Positions 36,976 through 45,120 of a stretch of DNA of 64,000 nt are shown here, piece after piece. The stretch is taken from NCBI GenBank assembly GCA_041586735.1, contig JBFGZQ010000005.1:124001-188000 (forward strand), written 5' to 3'. The stretch is from Motiliproteus sp041586735. GTDB lineage: Bacteria; Pseudomonadota; Gammaproteobacteria; Pseudomonadales; Balneatricaceae. The position numbers were made by a program, and so were the translations under genes. The notes beneath the pieces are model-generated. The model had not been told where the DNA came from. It saw only the letters and a program-made list of their open reading frames with translations, and ran no database searches. Positions within the stretch are counted from its first letter, which is position 1, and every line of letters starts with the position of its first letter.

Positions 36976-37014
36976 CGCTGCCGAGTTAAGCCAGGATGGT
37001 TTAACTCGGCAGCG
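36976..37014. terminator. 17-bp hairpin between convergent genes
   Basis: Arms 36976-36992 and 36998-37014 are complementary over 17 bases apart from one G-T pair, with a 5-base loop AGGAT. There is no T-run on either side, so it may stabilise or process the mRNA ends rather than act as a simple intrinsic terminator. Confidence 0.6.
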
Positions 37015-37054
37015 GTGATTCTGAGGTAGAGCGAAGCGCTATCGGCAGGCTGTT

Positions 37055-37489
37055 TTAGCCCAGTTGTGGGCGGTTAAGATACGCCACCGCCGTGGTAAAC
37101 GCCGCTTCCTGAAAGCCCTTTAAGCCCGTTTCGCTGAAGGGAATGGGCAGCGGCGTATGCTTCAGCGACTCTTTAATCAGGGCTGAAGAAACGGTCTCGA
37201 CATCCAAACCATCGATTAGCTGGATGGCGGCTTCGAGCTTAAACCCTACCGCGCTACCGGCAAACTTACCGCTGGTAGGACGCTGGCGGATAATCACCTT
37301 GTCTACCCGGTAGTCGGTCATCAACTTGGCAAAGTCAAACTGGAACTTTTTCAGGTGTTCGCTGCTGTTTACGTCGGTCAGCGTCAGGCGGCGAGCCCGG
37401 CAGTCGGGGAGTGCAAACAGCCCCTCGGCAAGCGATAACAGGCAGATGATCGCCTCATTGCTTTTTAACTCGACACTACAGATTTTCAT
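37055..37489 (-). CDS. DUF3010 family protein
   Basis: A 144-residue protein of a family found in gammaproteobacteria, with the start MKICSVELKSNEAIICLL and the segment VIIRQRPTSGKFAGSAVGFKLEA. The fold looks like RNase H-type beta strands and helices, as in RuvC or YqgF, but the full acidic triad is not evident to me. Function unknown. It converges with the decarboxylase and follows the icd terminator. Confidence 0.75.
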   Translation of the reverse strand: MKICSVELKSNEAIICLLSLAEGLFALPDCRARRLTLTDVNSSEHLKKFQFDFAKLMTDYRVDKVIIRQRPTSGKFAGSAVGFKLEAAIQLIDGLDVETVSSALIKESLKHTPLPIPFSETGLKGFQEAAFTTAVAYLNRPQLG

Positions 37490-37605
37490 GGCAGACCCCG
37501 CGTTGTTTGACGGCGGGCAGTATAGCCTAAAAGGTTTTCCAAAGGGGAGGCTATCGCGGCATAAACAGCCTCGCAGCGCTCAATCGCGGTGCTACTAACA
37601 GCAAC

Positions 37606-37637
37606 AAAAAAACCGCGTCTGTGGTAACAGGGCGCGG
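37606..37637 (-). terminator. rho-independent terminator for icd
   Basis: On the minus strand CCGCG and CGCGG arms (37613-37617 with 37633-37637, extended by CTGT/ACAG) are followed by seven Ts. It lies 27 bases beyond the isocitrate dehydrogenase stop. Confidence 0.85.
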
Positions 37638-37663
37638 CTTTTGTGCTGTTAGGCTCGGGGTAG

Positions 37664-39412
37664 CTAGCGCTCGAGATTGCGCTCGATGGCATCCAGGAAA
37701 CCACACATATCCACGACCTGCTCAGCCGCCGGATTAGTGGTTTTACCCTTCAGATCACCGGTGATAATCCCCTGATCGACCGTGTCGATCAGGGCCGTCT
37801 TGAGTTTTTGCGAGTAGTCAATCAGGAGAGGGTTGTCTTCCCGTTTGCCCAATGTTTCCAGGGCGTTGGCCACCGCGTACAGCAGTGCCGAGGAGTTGAA
37901 GATGGCCTCTTTGCCATCGCTGGCCAGATAGCGCAGGTACAGGTCGTGCGCGGTACCGTGAGGGGCTTCAAACAACAGGGTGCCATCCTTGCTCTCGATG
38001 ATCGAGCTGGCCGTCGCCAGGCTGCCGCCGAGGGCTGCGGAGATGTCGGAGTAGATGTCGCCATCCAAATTCAGTGCCGGATAGAGGGCGCTGCGGGGCG
38101 GATCGGTGATCATCTTCTTGAGCTGCGCCGAGGGGCGCATGATCATAAACGAGGGCGGTGCAGTGTTGTCTTGAGCCAGCTCTTTGCGCACTTCGGTGAT
38201 CACGGTGCTGAACACATCATCATAGGCCATGTATTCACGCTTGAGGCCGAAGTACACCTCCTTATCGTTGTGTGAAGCATCCTGAAACACCTGCTTCACC
38301 CAATCCTTGATTGAATTGCGGTCGTTGGACATCAGCAGAATAGGATCACCGGCTTTCACCTCGCGGGCGTGCTTCTCGTCGCCGTCAACAATGACCTTGA
38401 TGATGCCATCCTCGGGAACCGGCATGTTGAAGCTGCCGTACTGGTCGCCACCCCCGGCGCTCATCCGCGAGATCGAGGTGTGTGAATCTCGGTTGGGGAT
38501 ACCGTACTTTTTCAGAGTATTAACCAGTTTAAACAGCTTGCGGCCGGTGGTGTTGTCGGGCACTCCCCAGAGGGCACTCTGTGGCGGGTTGGCGATGATA
38601 CGCGCGGCCTGGGCATCGATCAGTTCATAGTGATAGGCGATGCCGGCAGTTTCGAATGATTGTTGGTAGTCGGCGTAGAAAATTGTTTCGATAGCCGTTT
38701 TCATCACCCCATCGTAGCCGGGAATAACGGTGTCTTTGAGGCCCAGGTAGACATCGCGTTTCTCGCTCAGGGCGCGCTGGAAGAAGCGGTGTGCCCAGGC
38801 GCGGACATCGTCGAGATCATTGGTCGCTAACAACCAGGGGTCGTTTTTGTTGATCTTGCGCCGATGCAGCTCCACCGGGTCTCCGCTGTTACCGACGAAC
38901 AGCAGCTTGACGATGCCGGAGGCATTGGAGAGTTCGTTGTGGCTGTGTTTGTTACCACCGCGCTCCATGGTATCGACGTCGATATCACGGCCGATCCAGT
39001 TGGGTGGATTTTTCTGCAGATTGCGGAACTGGATATCTTCGCGGGTGATGTTGCCGCTAATGCCTTTACGAATCGCGCCGTTGGGGGATTTAGTGGCCAG
39101 TTTATCCAGACTGGCTTCGTTGATATCGGGGTATTTCGCCAGCAGTTCGTTAAGTTGGCTGCGGTTAACGGTCATGCCGGCATTTTTGATCCCGACCCCA
39201 TGCACCTTCAGTGCTTGAATGGCATCTCGTACCGCCTGGCCGTTCGTGACTAAACGGTTTTCTGCGGTGAGGTCGATCTCAACTAGATTAATATCCAGAC
39301 GAGAGGTGACGAACTGCTCCAAAATACGGTCGAAAGCGACTTGGGCCATCTCGTCGCCATGCAGGATCACTAGTGGTTTTTTGACAGCTATCTTATTGCT
39401 CATAGAACTCAT
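37664..39412 (-). CDS. icd: isocitrate dehydrogenase, large duplicated form
   Basis: A 582-residue isocitrate dehydrogenase of the homodimeric type; ordinary forms have about 410-420 residues. Family motifs present are GNITREDIQFRNL, GGGDQYGSFNMPV, DGDIYSD and EAPHGTAHD. The extra length is explained by an internal duplication of roughly 120 residues (about 166-290 and 336-451): both copies share GIIK/GIVK, NDP/GDP-W/ILL, VYLGLK/VYFGLK and IANPPQSAL/ITDPPRSAL. Cofactor is probably NADP. ATG at 39412 or three codons in are both possible starts. Its terminator lies just downstream. Confidence 0.85.
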   Translation of the reverse strand: MSSMSNKIAVKKPLVILHGDEMAQVAFDRILEQFVTSRLDINLVEIDLTAENRLVTNGQAVRDAIQALKVHGVGIKNAGMTVNRSQLNELLAKYPDINEASLDKLATKSPNGAIRKGISGNITREDIQFRNLQKNPPNWIGRDIDVDTMERGGNKHSHNELSNASGIVKLLFVGNSGDPVELHRRKINKNDPWLLATNDLDDVRAWAHRFFQRALSEKRDVYLGLKDTVIPGYDGVMKTAIETIFYADYQQSFETAGIAYHYELIDAQAARIIANPPQSALWGVPDNTTGRKLFKLVNTLKKYGIPNRDSHTSISRMSAGGGDQYGSFNMPVPEDGIIKVIVDGDEKHAREVKAGDPILLMSNDRNSIKDWVKQVFQDASHNDKEVYFGLKREYMAYDDVFSTVITEVRKELAQDNTAPPSFMIMRPSAQLKKMITDPPRSALYPALNLDGDIYSDISAALGGSLATASSIIESKDGTLLFEAPHGTAHDLYLRYLASDGKEAIFNSSALLYAVANALETLGKREDNPLLIDYSQKLKTALIDTVDQGIITGDLKGKTTNPAAEQVVDMCGFLDAIERNLER

Positions 39413-39514
39413 CCGCTGGTTCGTATAATTATCGGGCCGAATTTTGGTCTAGATAGCTGTTCTTTTCAATTCTACATTAGTGAGGTATCCGGTTTTTTTG
39501 GAGGTTTTCAATGG

Positions 39515-40855
39515 CTACAAGGAGACCTCAGGAGCGTTGTTGGCGCTGTAGGGCAGGCTGGCTTCAACCCGAAAGCCTGGCTTTTCAGCATCTGAGCTAA
39601 ACTGTAGCTCGCCGTGGTAACTATCGATGATCATTTGGCAGATCGAGAGTCCCAAACCATAACCTGCGATCGATTCGTCGATACGTGTACCGCGTTCAGT
39701 GAGCTGTTGGCAGTGCTGTGTCGATACCCCATTGCCATCATCGTCGATCACCAAGCCGAACCGGGTGTGGCTAAGGCTGAGTGTGAGCTGGACCTGTGCG
39801 GTGCCGAATTTGCAACCGTTGTCGAGCAGGTTACCGATCAACTCGAGCATATCGTCGCGATCGTAAGGTAGTTCGTCGGTTATCTCTGTGGCTATATTCA
39901 TCTTTAGCTGTATGTGCGGATAGATTTGCCGGAGCAACCTGAGCATATGCGGCAGGTCATGAGTGGGACGAAATCTACACCCAGGATGCGAGCTGCCAGC
40001 GATACGAGCGCGTTTAAGTTCACGTTCGGTCAGTTGTCTGATCTGCAGCAGCTGCTGGTCGTATTCGGGTCTGGAACTCTCTGGCAGGGTATCGCGTAAT
40101 AACAGTAAATGTTGTAAGCGGCGGTTCAGTTCATGAGCCAGATTGCCCATGGCGGTACGTGAGCGGTTGATACGCTGCTGCAAGCGCTCGAGCAGGTGAT
40201 TTATCTCGTAGATGAGTGGTTGGATCTCACGAGGTGCCTGGGTTGATAGGGTCTCTATCTCCCCTTGCTGCAGCTGCCGAATGGCTTGCTGAACGGCATT
40301 AAGCTGGCTGAAGCTGCGCTGCAATAGATAGCGTTGTAACAGCACCAACAGGATCATCGCCAGCACCATCACCGCGTACATCATCATCGCGAAACTGCGC
40401 CACTGCTGCTCAAACGGGGCGATATCTTCGGCGACCCATAGGGTTAAGGGTCGGCCTTGAAGTTCGATCCCTTGTTGCCAGATTAACCAATGTTCTGCGC
40501 CCGAAAACTGCTGCTGGATCTGGACTTGGCCGGTCGCCAGGGCGATGACTAGGGGGGCTTGATCCCAGAGTGAGCGTGAGCGAAGCGTTTGGGTTGCGGT
40601 CGATACCTGAAAATAGTGTCCCGATTGGACGCGCTGGTAGACCGTGGCCAGGCGTTGGCTATCCAGTTGCCAGGCGCCCTTGGTATTCAGGTATAGCGCC
40701 TGGATCAGGCTATCGCTGTCGTGTTGTAGTCGGGTCGCTACAAAGCTCTGGCTGAGTCTATTGACGCCGTAATCGGCCAGCAGCGCCAATAGACTCATCA
40801 CCGCCAACAAGGCGATAAGCAATCCTGTACGGATGCGTTGTTCGATAGAATTCAC
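39515..40855 (-). CDS. sensor histidine kinase
   Basis: A 446-residue membrane kinase with two helices (about 10-30 and 155-175) enclosing a periplasmic sensor. The phosphoacceptor is in GNLAHELNRRL; N-box (GNLLDNGCKFG), G1 (DDDGNGV) and G2 (GYGLGLSI) motifs complete the ATPase domain. The start overlaps the response-regulator stop by four bases. The closest known pattern is QseC/PmrB-like kinases. Its likely targets are the adjacent cytochrome genes; the signal is unknown. Confidence 0.88.
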   Translation of the reverse strand: MNSIEQRIRTGLLIALLAVMSLLALLADYGVNRLSQSFVATRLQHDSDSLIQALYLNTKGAWQLDSQRLATVYQRVQSGHYFQVSTATQTLRSRSLWDQAPLVIALATGQVQIQQQFSGAEHWLIWQQGIELQGRPLTLWVAEDIAPFEQQWRSFAMMMYAVMVLAMILLVLLQRYLLQRSFSQLNAVQQAIRQLQQGEIETLSTQAPREIQPLIYEINHLLERLQQRINRSRTAMGNLAHELNRRLQHLLLLRDTLPESSRPEYDQQLLQIRQLTERELKRARIAGSSHPGCRFRPTHDLPHMLRLLRQIYPHIQLKMNIATEITDELPYDRDDMLELIGNLLDNGCKFGTAQVQLTLSLSHTRFGLVIDDDGNGVSTQHCQQLTERGTRIDESIAGYGLGLSICQMIIDSYHGELQFSSDAEKPGFRVEASLPYSANNAPEVSL

Positions 40856-41520
40856 TGCGGTAGATTGCCCAGACGATAACCCTGGCCGCGATGAGTTTCG
40901 ATGATCGATTTGCCGAAACGACGCCGGAGTTTATTGATATAGACTTCGACCACATTAGAGTCGCGCAGCATCTCCTCTTCATAGATCTGCTCGCTGATTG
41001 CGCTCTTGGACAGTAATTTATGCGGGTTCAGCAGCAGTAGTCGCAGTAGCCGATATTCAATGCCGCTCAACTGCATAGGGGCTTGCCCCTGAACGCTAAC
41101 CTGCTGGGTGTCGGTGTTGAGGCTTAGTCCTGCGTAATCCAGGTTGTTGCTGGCATGTCCTTGGTGGCGGCGGATGACCGCATCGAGCCGTGCCAGCAGC
41201 TCTTCGCTATGAAAGGGTTTGCCCAGATAATCATCAGCTCCGGTCTTGAGGCCATCTACGCGCTCTTGCCAACTGTCACGGGCAGTGAGGATCAGTACCG
41301 GGGTCTGGTTACCTTGGCTGCGCCAGTGTTCAAGCACTTCCAGTCCTGATCTGCCAGGCAGGCCCAGATCCAGCACTACCGCCGCGAAGTTCTGTTCATT
41401 ACCGAGAAACTCGGCGTCAATACCCTCATGGCTCAGTTCGGTGGCGTAACCGGCTCGGTTCAGCGTTTGTTTGAGTGAGAGCGCCAGCGGTTTGTCATCT
41501 TCGACCAGTAATATTTTCAT
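40852..41520 (-). CDS. OmpR/PhoB-type response regulator
   Basis: A 222-residue regulator with receiver domain (Asp51 in VLDLGLPG, Thr in LTARDS, Lys in LGKPF) and a C-terminal winged helix that ends RGQGYRLG. It resembles QseB/PmrA. GGGAGG lies just before the ATG. The start is preceded by a 15-bp tandem repeat. A direct-repeat site matching the QseB/PmrA half-site spacing lies before the cytochrome b561 gene upstream, a probable target. Confidence 0.9.
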   Translation of the reverse strand: MKILLVEDDKPLALSLKQTLNRAGYATELSHEGIDAEFLGNEQNFAAVVLDLGLPGRSGLEVLEHWRSQGNQTPVLILTARDSWQERVDGLKTGADDYLGKPFHSEELLARLDAVIRRHQGHASNNLDYAGLSLNTDTQQVSVQGQAPMQLSGIEYRLLRLLLLNPHKLLSKSAISEQIYEEEMLRDSNVVEVYINKLRRRFGKSIIETHRGQGYRLGNLPQ

Positions 41521-41538
41521 ATCACCTCCCTGGTTAGC

Positions 41539-41625
41539 CTGAACAGTGTTTTCCTGAGCATTGTTTTTCTGAACATTGTTTTTCTGAACATAGTCAGTCT
41601 GAGCCTGGGTAGTCTGAGTTTGGGT
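41539..41625. repeat. 15-bp tandem repeat before response regulator
   Basis: Six degenerate 15-base units beginning CTGARC; units 2 and 3 (41554-41568 and 41569-41583) are almost identical. The array lies between the PepSY gene and the response-regulator start, and its period keeps reading frames open. It may be slippage-prone leader sequence. Confidence 0.8.
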
Positions 41626-41664
41626 GATTTATAGGAGTCGCGCTTGCTTGAGTGCGAGATTGAC

Positions 41665-42000
41665 TCACTCCTGCCCCAGCCATTCGCCGCTCTTGGCATC
41701 GATCAGATATTCACGGACCACCCCCTGATCGTCGAGCAGTTCTAGCTCGTAAATCCAGCGGCCCTTGTGGTGTTCGAGCTCCAGGTCGATTAGCCGCCCC
41801 TGGAGTCGATGGCGATGGCGTTGCAGTAATGTCTCTAGCGGCTGTAGCTCGCCCTGTTTGATCAGCTTCAGTATCTGGTCTTGATCTACGGAGTCTGCCG
41901 CGACTAATCCCGGCAGTGCTAACCCTAGCATCAATAACAGCCCGCTAAGAAGGCTAATCCCAACGGCCGTAACCCGGTATATTGACCTGATCTTCATCAA
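41665..42000 (-). CDS. PepSY domain protein
   Basis: A 111-residue secreted protein: signal peptide (about 1-35, ending near LVAADS) and a PepSY domain with GRLIDLELEHHKGRWIYELELLD and YLIDAKSGEWLGQE. PepSY proteins are inhibitory or sensory in the periplasm, and often accompany redox proteins and two-component systems. The start overlaps the cytochrome c gene by 47 bases in another frame. Confidence 0.8.
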   Translation of the reverse strand: MMKIRSIYRVTAVGISLLSGLLLMLGLALPGLVAADSVDQDQILKLIKQGELQPLETLLQRHRHRLQGRLIDLELEHHKGRWIYELELLDDQGVVREYLIDAKSGEWLGQE

Positions 42001-42568
42001 AATTTCCTTTCACGGCATCGCGGTGACAGCTGTCGCACTGGCTGAATGAGCCGACCTGTTGATTGTCGGTAACGAATTCGCGGGGGATTTCGTCGTGTTC
42101 TTTGATAAAAAATGGCTGTTCGGTAATTCTCAGTAGCGGTGTGCTGGGGTTGAATCTGTTGCTATAAAGGCGGTTCCGGTAACTGTTGTTATCAGCCGCA
42201 TAAAGAACAAGATAATCATGGATCTGGTTGAGTTCAAGGGGGGCAAGCTGGGCATTATCACCAAAGTGATTATCCAGTCCAGAGAGTAGCGCCTGCCAGC
42301 TTTCAGTCTGCAGTAGTTTGGCGGGGTAGGCGAGATGGCAGCTGCCACACTCTTCAGCATAGAGGACGTTGGCAGTAGCGCGCTGCTTGCGGCGGAGTTC
42401 CTTATTATAATCATCATCATGGTCGTCAGCGTTGCGGTACTGATCCGCGTGATGCTCGCGGTCGGCACGCACGTCGCTGGTCGATAGTCCCCATACTCCC
42501 ACCGCTAAGGCGCTGCTAAGGAATATTCCGCCGACGGCCCAACGCCATACAGATAGTGGTTGTGTCAT
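41954..42568 (-). CDS. dihaem cytochrome c
   Basis: A 204-residue secreted cytochrome with two haem motifs, CGSCH (Cys74, Cys77, His78) and CDSCH (Cys178, Cys181, His182). The N-terminal helix (about 10-29) is a signal or anchor, followed by a His/Asp-rich linker (38-55). It resembles the DHC family that partners cytochrome b561-type proteins. It lies between cytochrome b561 and PepSY, so electrons from quinol may pass through it in the periplasm. Confidence 0.85.
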   Translation of the reverse strand: MTQPLSVWRWAVGGIFLSSALAVGVWGLSTSDVRADREHHADQYRNADDHDDDYNKELRRKQRATANVLYAEECGSCHLAYPAKLLQTESWQALLSGLDNHFGDNAQLAPLELNQIHDYLVLYAADNNSYRNRLYSNRFNPSTPLLRITEQPFFIKEHDEIPREFVTDNQQVGSFSQCDSCHRDAVKGNFDEDQVNIPGYGRWD

Positions 42569-42585
42569 GTTCTTTGCCTCTCTTG

Positions 42586-42617
42586 GTTCGGTTGCTGGTT
42601 CGGTTACTGGTTAGGGT
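42586..42617. repeat. GGTTCGGTT/CTGGTT imperfect repeat
   Basis: Two near-identical units of GGTTCGGTTRCTGGTT lie between the cytochrome b561 and cytochrome c genes. The CTGGTTA end matches, on the other strand, the TAACCAG repeat at 29534. Confidence 0.6.
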
Positions 42618-42645
42618 AGGATCACCGCCATGGCAGTTGCGGCTC

Positions 42646-43293
42646 TCATAACGGCCCCTCTGGCGGCTGAGAGTGCTTGCGGCCATGGATCATCGCTTTA
42701 ATTAGATTTTCTCCATGGACAACGCTGCTGAGGATCACCCCGGCGATATGGATGATCACCAAGAGCAGGGCCAGATTAGCCAGCGTTTCGTGGATATCCT
42801 CTAGCCAGTCTTCTGACCAGCCGGCAAAGAAGGTATTGGCCAGCGGTCCTAAGCCCTCGGTGGCCAGCGTCGCCATGCCGCTGAAGGCGGTTAGCAACAA
42901 CACCACCAGCATCGTGATAACCATCATGCCACCGGCAGGGTTGTGGCCTAGATAGTGCTTTGGCCTGCCGCTCAGCATCGATTTGAGATACTCGCGAACG
43001 GTGCTGGGAGGGGTGATAAAGTCACTGAAGCGTGCATGGCGGGTGCCGATAAGCCCCCATAATATTCTGAACATTAGTAGCCCGGTGATGCTGTATCCGG
43101 CAAAGCTGTGCAGGTATAACCAGTCGTCCTCGGTGGCGAAGGCGATCATAAAAAAAACCACCAGGGACCAGTGAAAGACCCGCACCAGTGGGTCCCAGAC
43201 CCTGACCTCCGTGGCTGAGGAGGGCGTTTGGAGAGGGGGTGTTTGAATAGACGGCTGGATCGGCGGTTGGATCGGCGTGGATGACCATTTCAT
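42646..43293 (-). CDS. cytochrome b561-type membrane protein
   Basis: A 215-residue protein with four membrane helices and His residues suited to bind two b haems (VRVFHWSLV near the start, LHSFAGY, and later IHETLANLALLLVIIHIAGV). After a variable Pro/Thr-rich N-terminus comes the VWDPLVRVFHW signature. GAGGAG directly precedes the ATG at 43293; a TTG five codons earlier is less likely. It probably oxidises quinol and passes electrons to the adjacent cytochrome c. Confidence 0.87.
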   Translation of the reverse strand: MKWSSTPIQPPIQPSIQTPPLQTPSSATEVRVWDPLVRVFHWSLVVFFMIAFATEDDWLYLHSFAGYSITGLLMFRILWGLIGTRHARFSDFITPPSTVREYLKSMLSGRPKHYLGHNPAGGMMVITMLVVLLLTAFSGMATLATEGLGPLANTFFAGWSEDWLEDIHETLANLALLLVIIHIAGVILSSVVHGENLIKAMIHGRKHSQPPEGPL

Positions 43294-43324
43294 AGCAGTA
43301 CTCCTCAACGTGTATGAGTACAGC

Positions 43325-43354
43325 TTAAGCAGACAGTATTAAATGAAGCTTAAA
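43325..43354 (-). promoter_or_regulatory. candidate QseB/PmrA-type direct repeat
   Basis: On the minus strand TTTAA at 43354-43350 and TTTAA at 43343-43339 are 11 bases apart, with a CTTAA at 43329-43325. The 11-base period is that of QseB/PmrA boxes (CTTAA-N6-CTTAA). It lies 32-61 bases before the cytochrome b561 start, and a matching response regulator is in the same cluster. Confidence 0.5.
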
Positions 43355-43590
43355 ATAACTCTGATGTATCTCTGCTCTTGATCCAGCGAACCTGCCGTGA
43401 CTACCCCCCCCTACATTGCCAATACCAGCACGAGCCGCAGCAGCTGCCATCTTCGGCAACATACACTGAGTTGGCAGGCTCGATTGCGGCGCTAGTCCTT
43501 GGCCTGCTTTTGCTAGTAGTTATGTGTATGGGTGCTCAGTACCAACGAAAGCGTATAAACTACAGGCATGTCAAACAGGACCTAGGCTAT

Positions 43591-44466
43591 ATGCAATACA
43601 TCGAACCCCTATACCGGCCACCCAGCGAAGCTCGGTCGCTGATCCTGCAGATCACCAACGGCTGTAGCTACAATAAGTGCGCGTTTTGCACTATGTACCG
43701 CGCCCCTCAGAAGACCTTTAGTGTTAAACCGGAAGCGAAGATCATAGAGGAGATTATTGCCGGCTCGACATACCAACCAGAGCGTGTATTCCTTGCTGAT
43801 GGTGATGCGTTAACGCTTTCCGTGAGACGGCTCTCCGCTGTTCTGTCTGCGATTAAGCAGCATCTGCCGGAGGTCCGAAGAGTCTCGGCCTATTGTCTAC
43901 CGCGGAATCTTAAGCATAAGAGCGTTGCCGAGTTATCTGAGCTTAAAGCGCTGGGGTTGGCGCTAGTCTACGTTGGCATCGAGTCGGGTGATGATGAGGT
44001 GCTGGCGTCCGTTCGCAAGGGAGAAGACTATGCCTCTTCGCTGGAGGCGCTAAAAAAACTTAAAGCGGCGGGTATTAAAGTGTCTGTCATGGTGTTGAAT
44101 GGTCTGGGGGGGCGGTTATTAACCCAGCAACATGCCATCAATTCGGCTCGGCTGGTTTCGGAGGCGCAACCAGAATATCTGTCGATGCTAGTGCTGATGT
44201 TGCCGCAGGGTGATGCGTTAATGCAGCAAGGTTTTAACGGCAGGTTTGAGCCCCTAACTCAGCGGCAGCTGCTCGAAGAGATGCTGTTGTTTTTAGACAA
44301 CCTAGAGCTCGATCAGACTATCTTTAGAAGCGATCACGCCTCAAATTACCTGGTGTTGAAGGGCGTACTCGGGCGTGACAAAGAACGGTTGCTAAAACAG
44401 CTTCGCGTGGCACTGGCCGATCTAGATGTGACGGGGTTGAGGCCTGAGTGGGCCAGGGGGTTGTGA
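43591..44466 (+). CDS. radical SAM protein
   Basis: A 291-residue radical SAM enzyme with cluster cysteines in CSYNKCAFC (Cx5-Cx2-type spacing CxxxxCxxC as read here) about 30 residues after the start. The start MQYIEPLYRPPSEA is the family's usual one; an open extension upstream encodes a hydrophobic stretch but has no good start. Other motifs are GIESGDD and SVMVLNGLGG. Substrate unknown. Its stop overlaps the DUF1285 start. Confidence 0.85.
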   Translation: MQYIEPLYRPPSEARSLILQITNGCSYNKCAFCTMYRAPQKTFSVKPEAKIIEEIIAGSTYQPERVFLADGDALTLSVRRLSAVLSAIKQHLPEVRRVSAYCLPRNLKHKSVAELSELKALGLALVYVGIESGDDEVLASVRKGEDYASSLEALKKLKAAGIKVSVMVLNGLGGRLLTQQHAINSARLVSEAQPEYLSMLVLMLPQGDALMQQGFNGRFEPLTQRQLLEEMLLFLDNLELDQTIFRSDHASNYLVLKGVLGRDKERLLKQLRVALADLDVTGLRPEWARGL

Positions 44467-45041
44467 TGAAATTTGATAGCAAGAGCATAGCTCAGCAGCT
44501 GGGTTCAAGTAATGCCCAGTCCCTGCCTCCGGTCACGAGCTGGACCCCGGAGCTCAGCGGCGACATAGATCTGTTTATCAATCGCCAGGGAGAGTGGTTC
44601 CACGAAGGCACCCGCTTTGAGCGTGAAGCGTTGGTTAAGCTGTTTGGATCTATTTTGCGTAAAGATGGCGATGAGTATTTTGTGCTAACACCGCTCGAAA
44701 AATGGCGGATCAGGGTTGAAGATGCCCCTTTCTTAATCACTCAGCTGGATCTGATTAATCCGGGCCCAGAGCAGAGACTTGAGCTACGGACCAGTCTGGG
44801 GGATCGAGTCTGTGTCGATGCGGAGCATCCGCTATGGCTGATAACCGATCCGGTCACTGACGAGCCGTCTCCCTATGTGCGGGTCCGTGACCGCTTGGAT
44901 GGGCTGTTAGCGCGCTCGGTGTTCTATCAATTGGTGGCGTTGGCGACAGAGCGTACCCTGGCCGGTAAGACCCAGTTGGGTATCTATAGCTGTGGTCAGT
45001 TTTTTACCCTGATTGATAGCGTGGATGCTGCCAAGGTTTAG
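44466..45041 (+). CDS. DUF1285 family protein
   Basis: A 191-residue protein with the DUF1285 pattern: DIDLFINRQGEWFHEGTRFERE near residue 30, then FVLTPLEKWRIRVEDAPFL. Members are conserved in proteobacteria and of unknown role. The ATG at 44466 overlaps the radical SAM stop (TGATG), suggesting coupled translation and a functional link. Confidence 0.82.
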   Translation: MKFDSKSIAQQLGSSNAQSLPPVTSWTPELSGDIDLFINRQGEWFHEGTRFEREALVKLFGSILRKDGDEYFVLTPLEKWRIRVEDAPFLITQLDLINPGPEQRLELRTSLGDRVCVDAEHPLWLITDPVTDEPSPYVRVRDRLDGLLARSVFYQLVALATERTLAGKTQLGIYSCGQFFTLIDSVDAAKV

Positions 45042-45120
45042 TGTTGTTGTGGGTCTGGGGCGCTGTTTTGCGGCGCTGTTGTACGTTGTTATCGCGCATC
45101 TCATCGATCTTCAGGGCCTG

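Noticed and set aside
37357..37600. Plus-strand frame across the DUF3010/icd spacer
   Set aside because: It is antisense to a conserved family gene and crosses a terminator.
43378..43590. Upstream extension of the radical SAM gene adding a membrane helix
   Set aside because: Only a TTG begins it and the conserved family start is the ATG at 43591.
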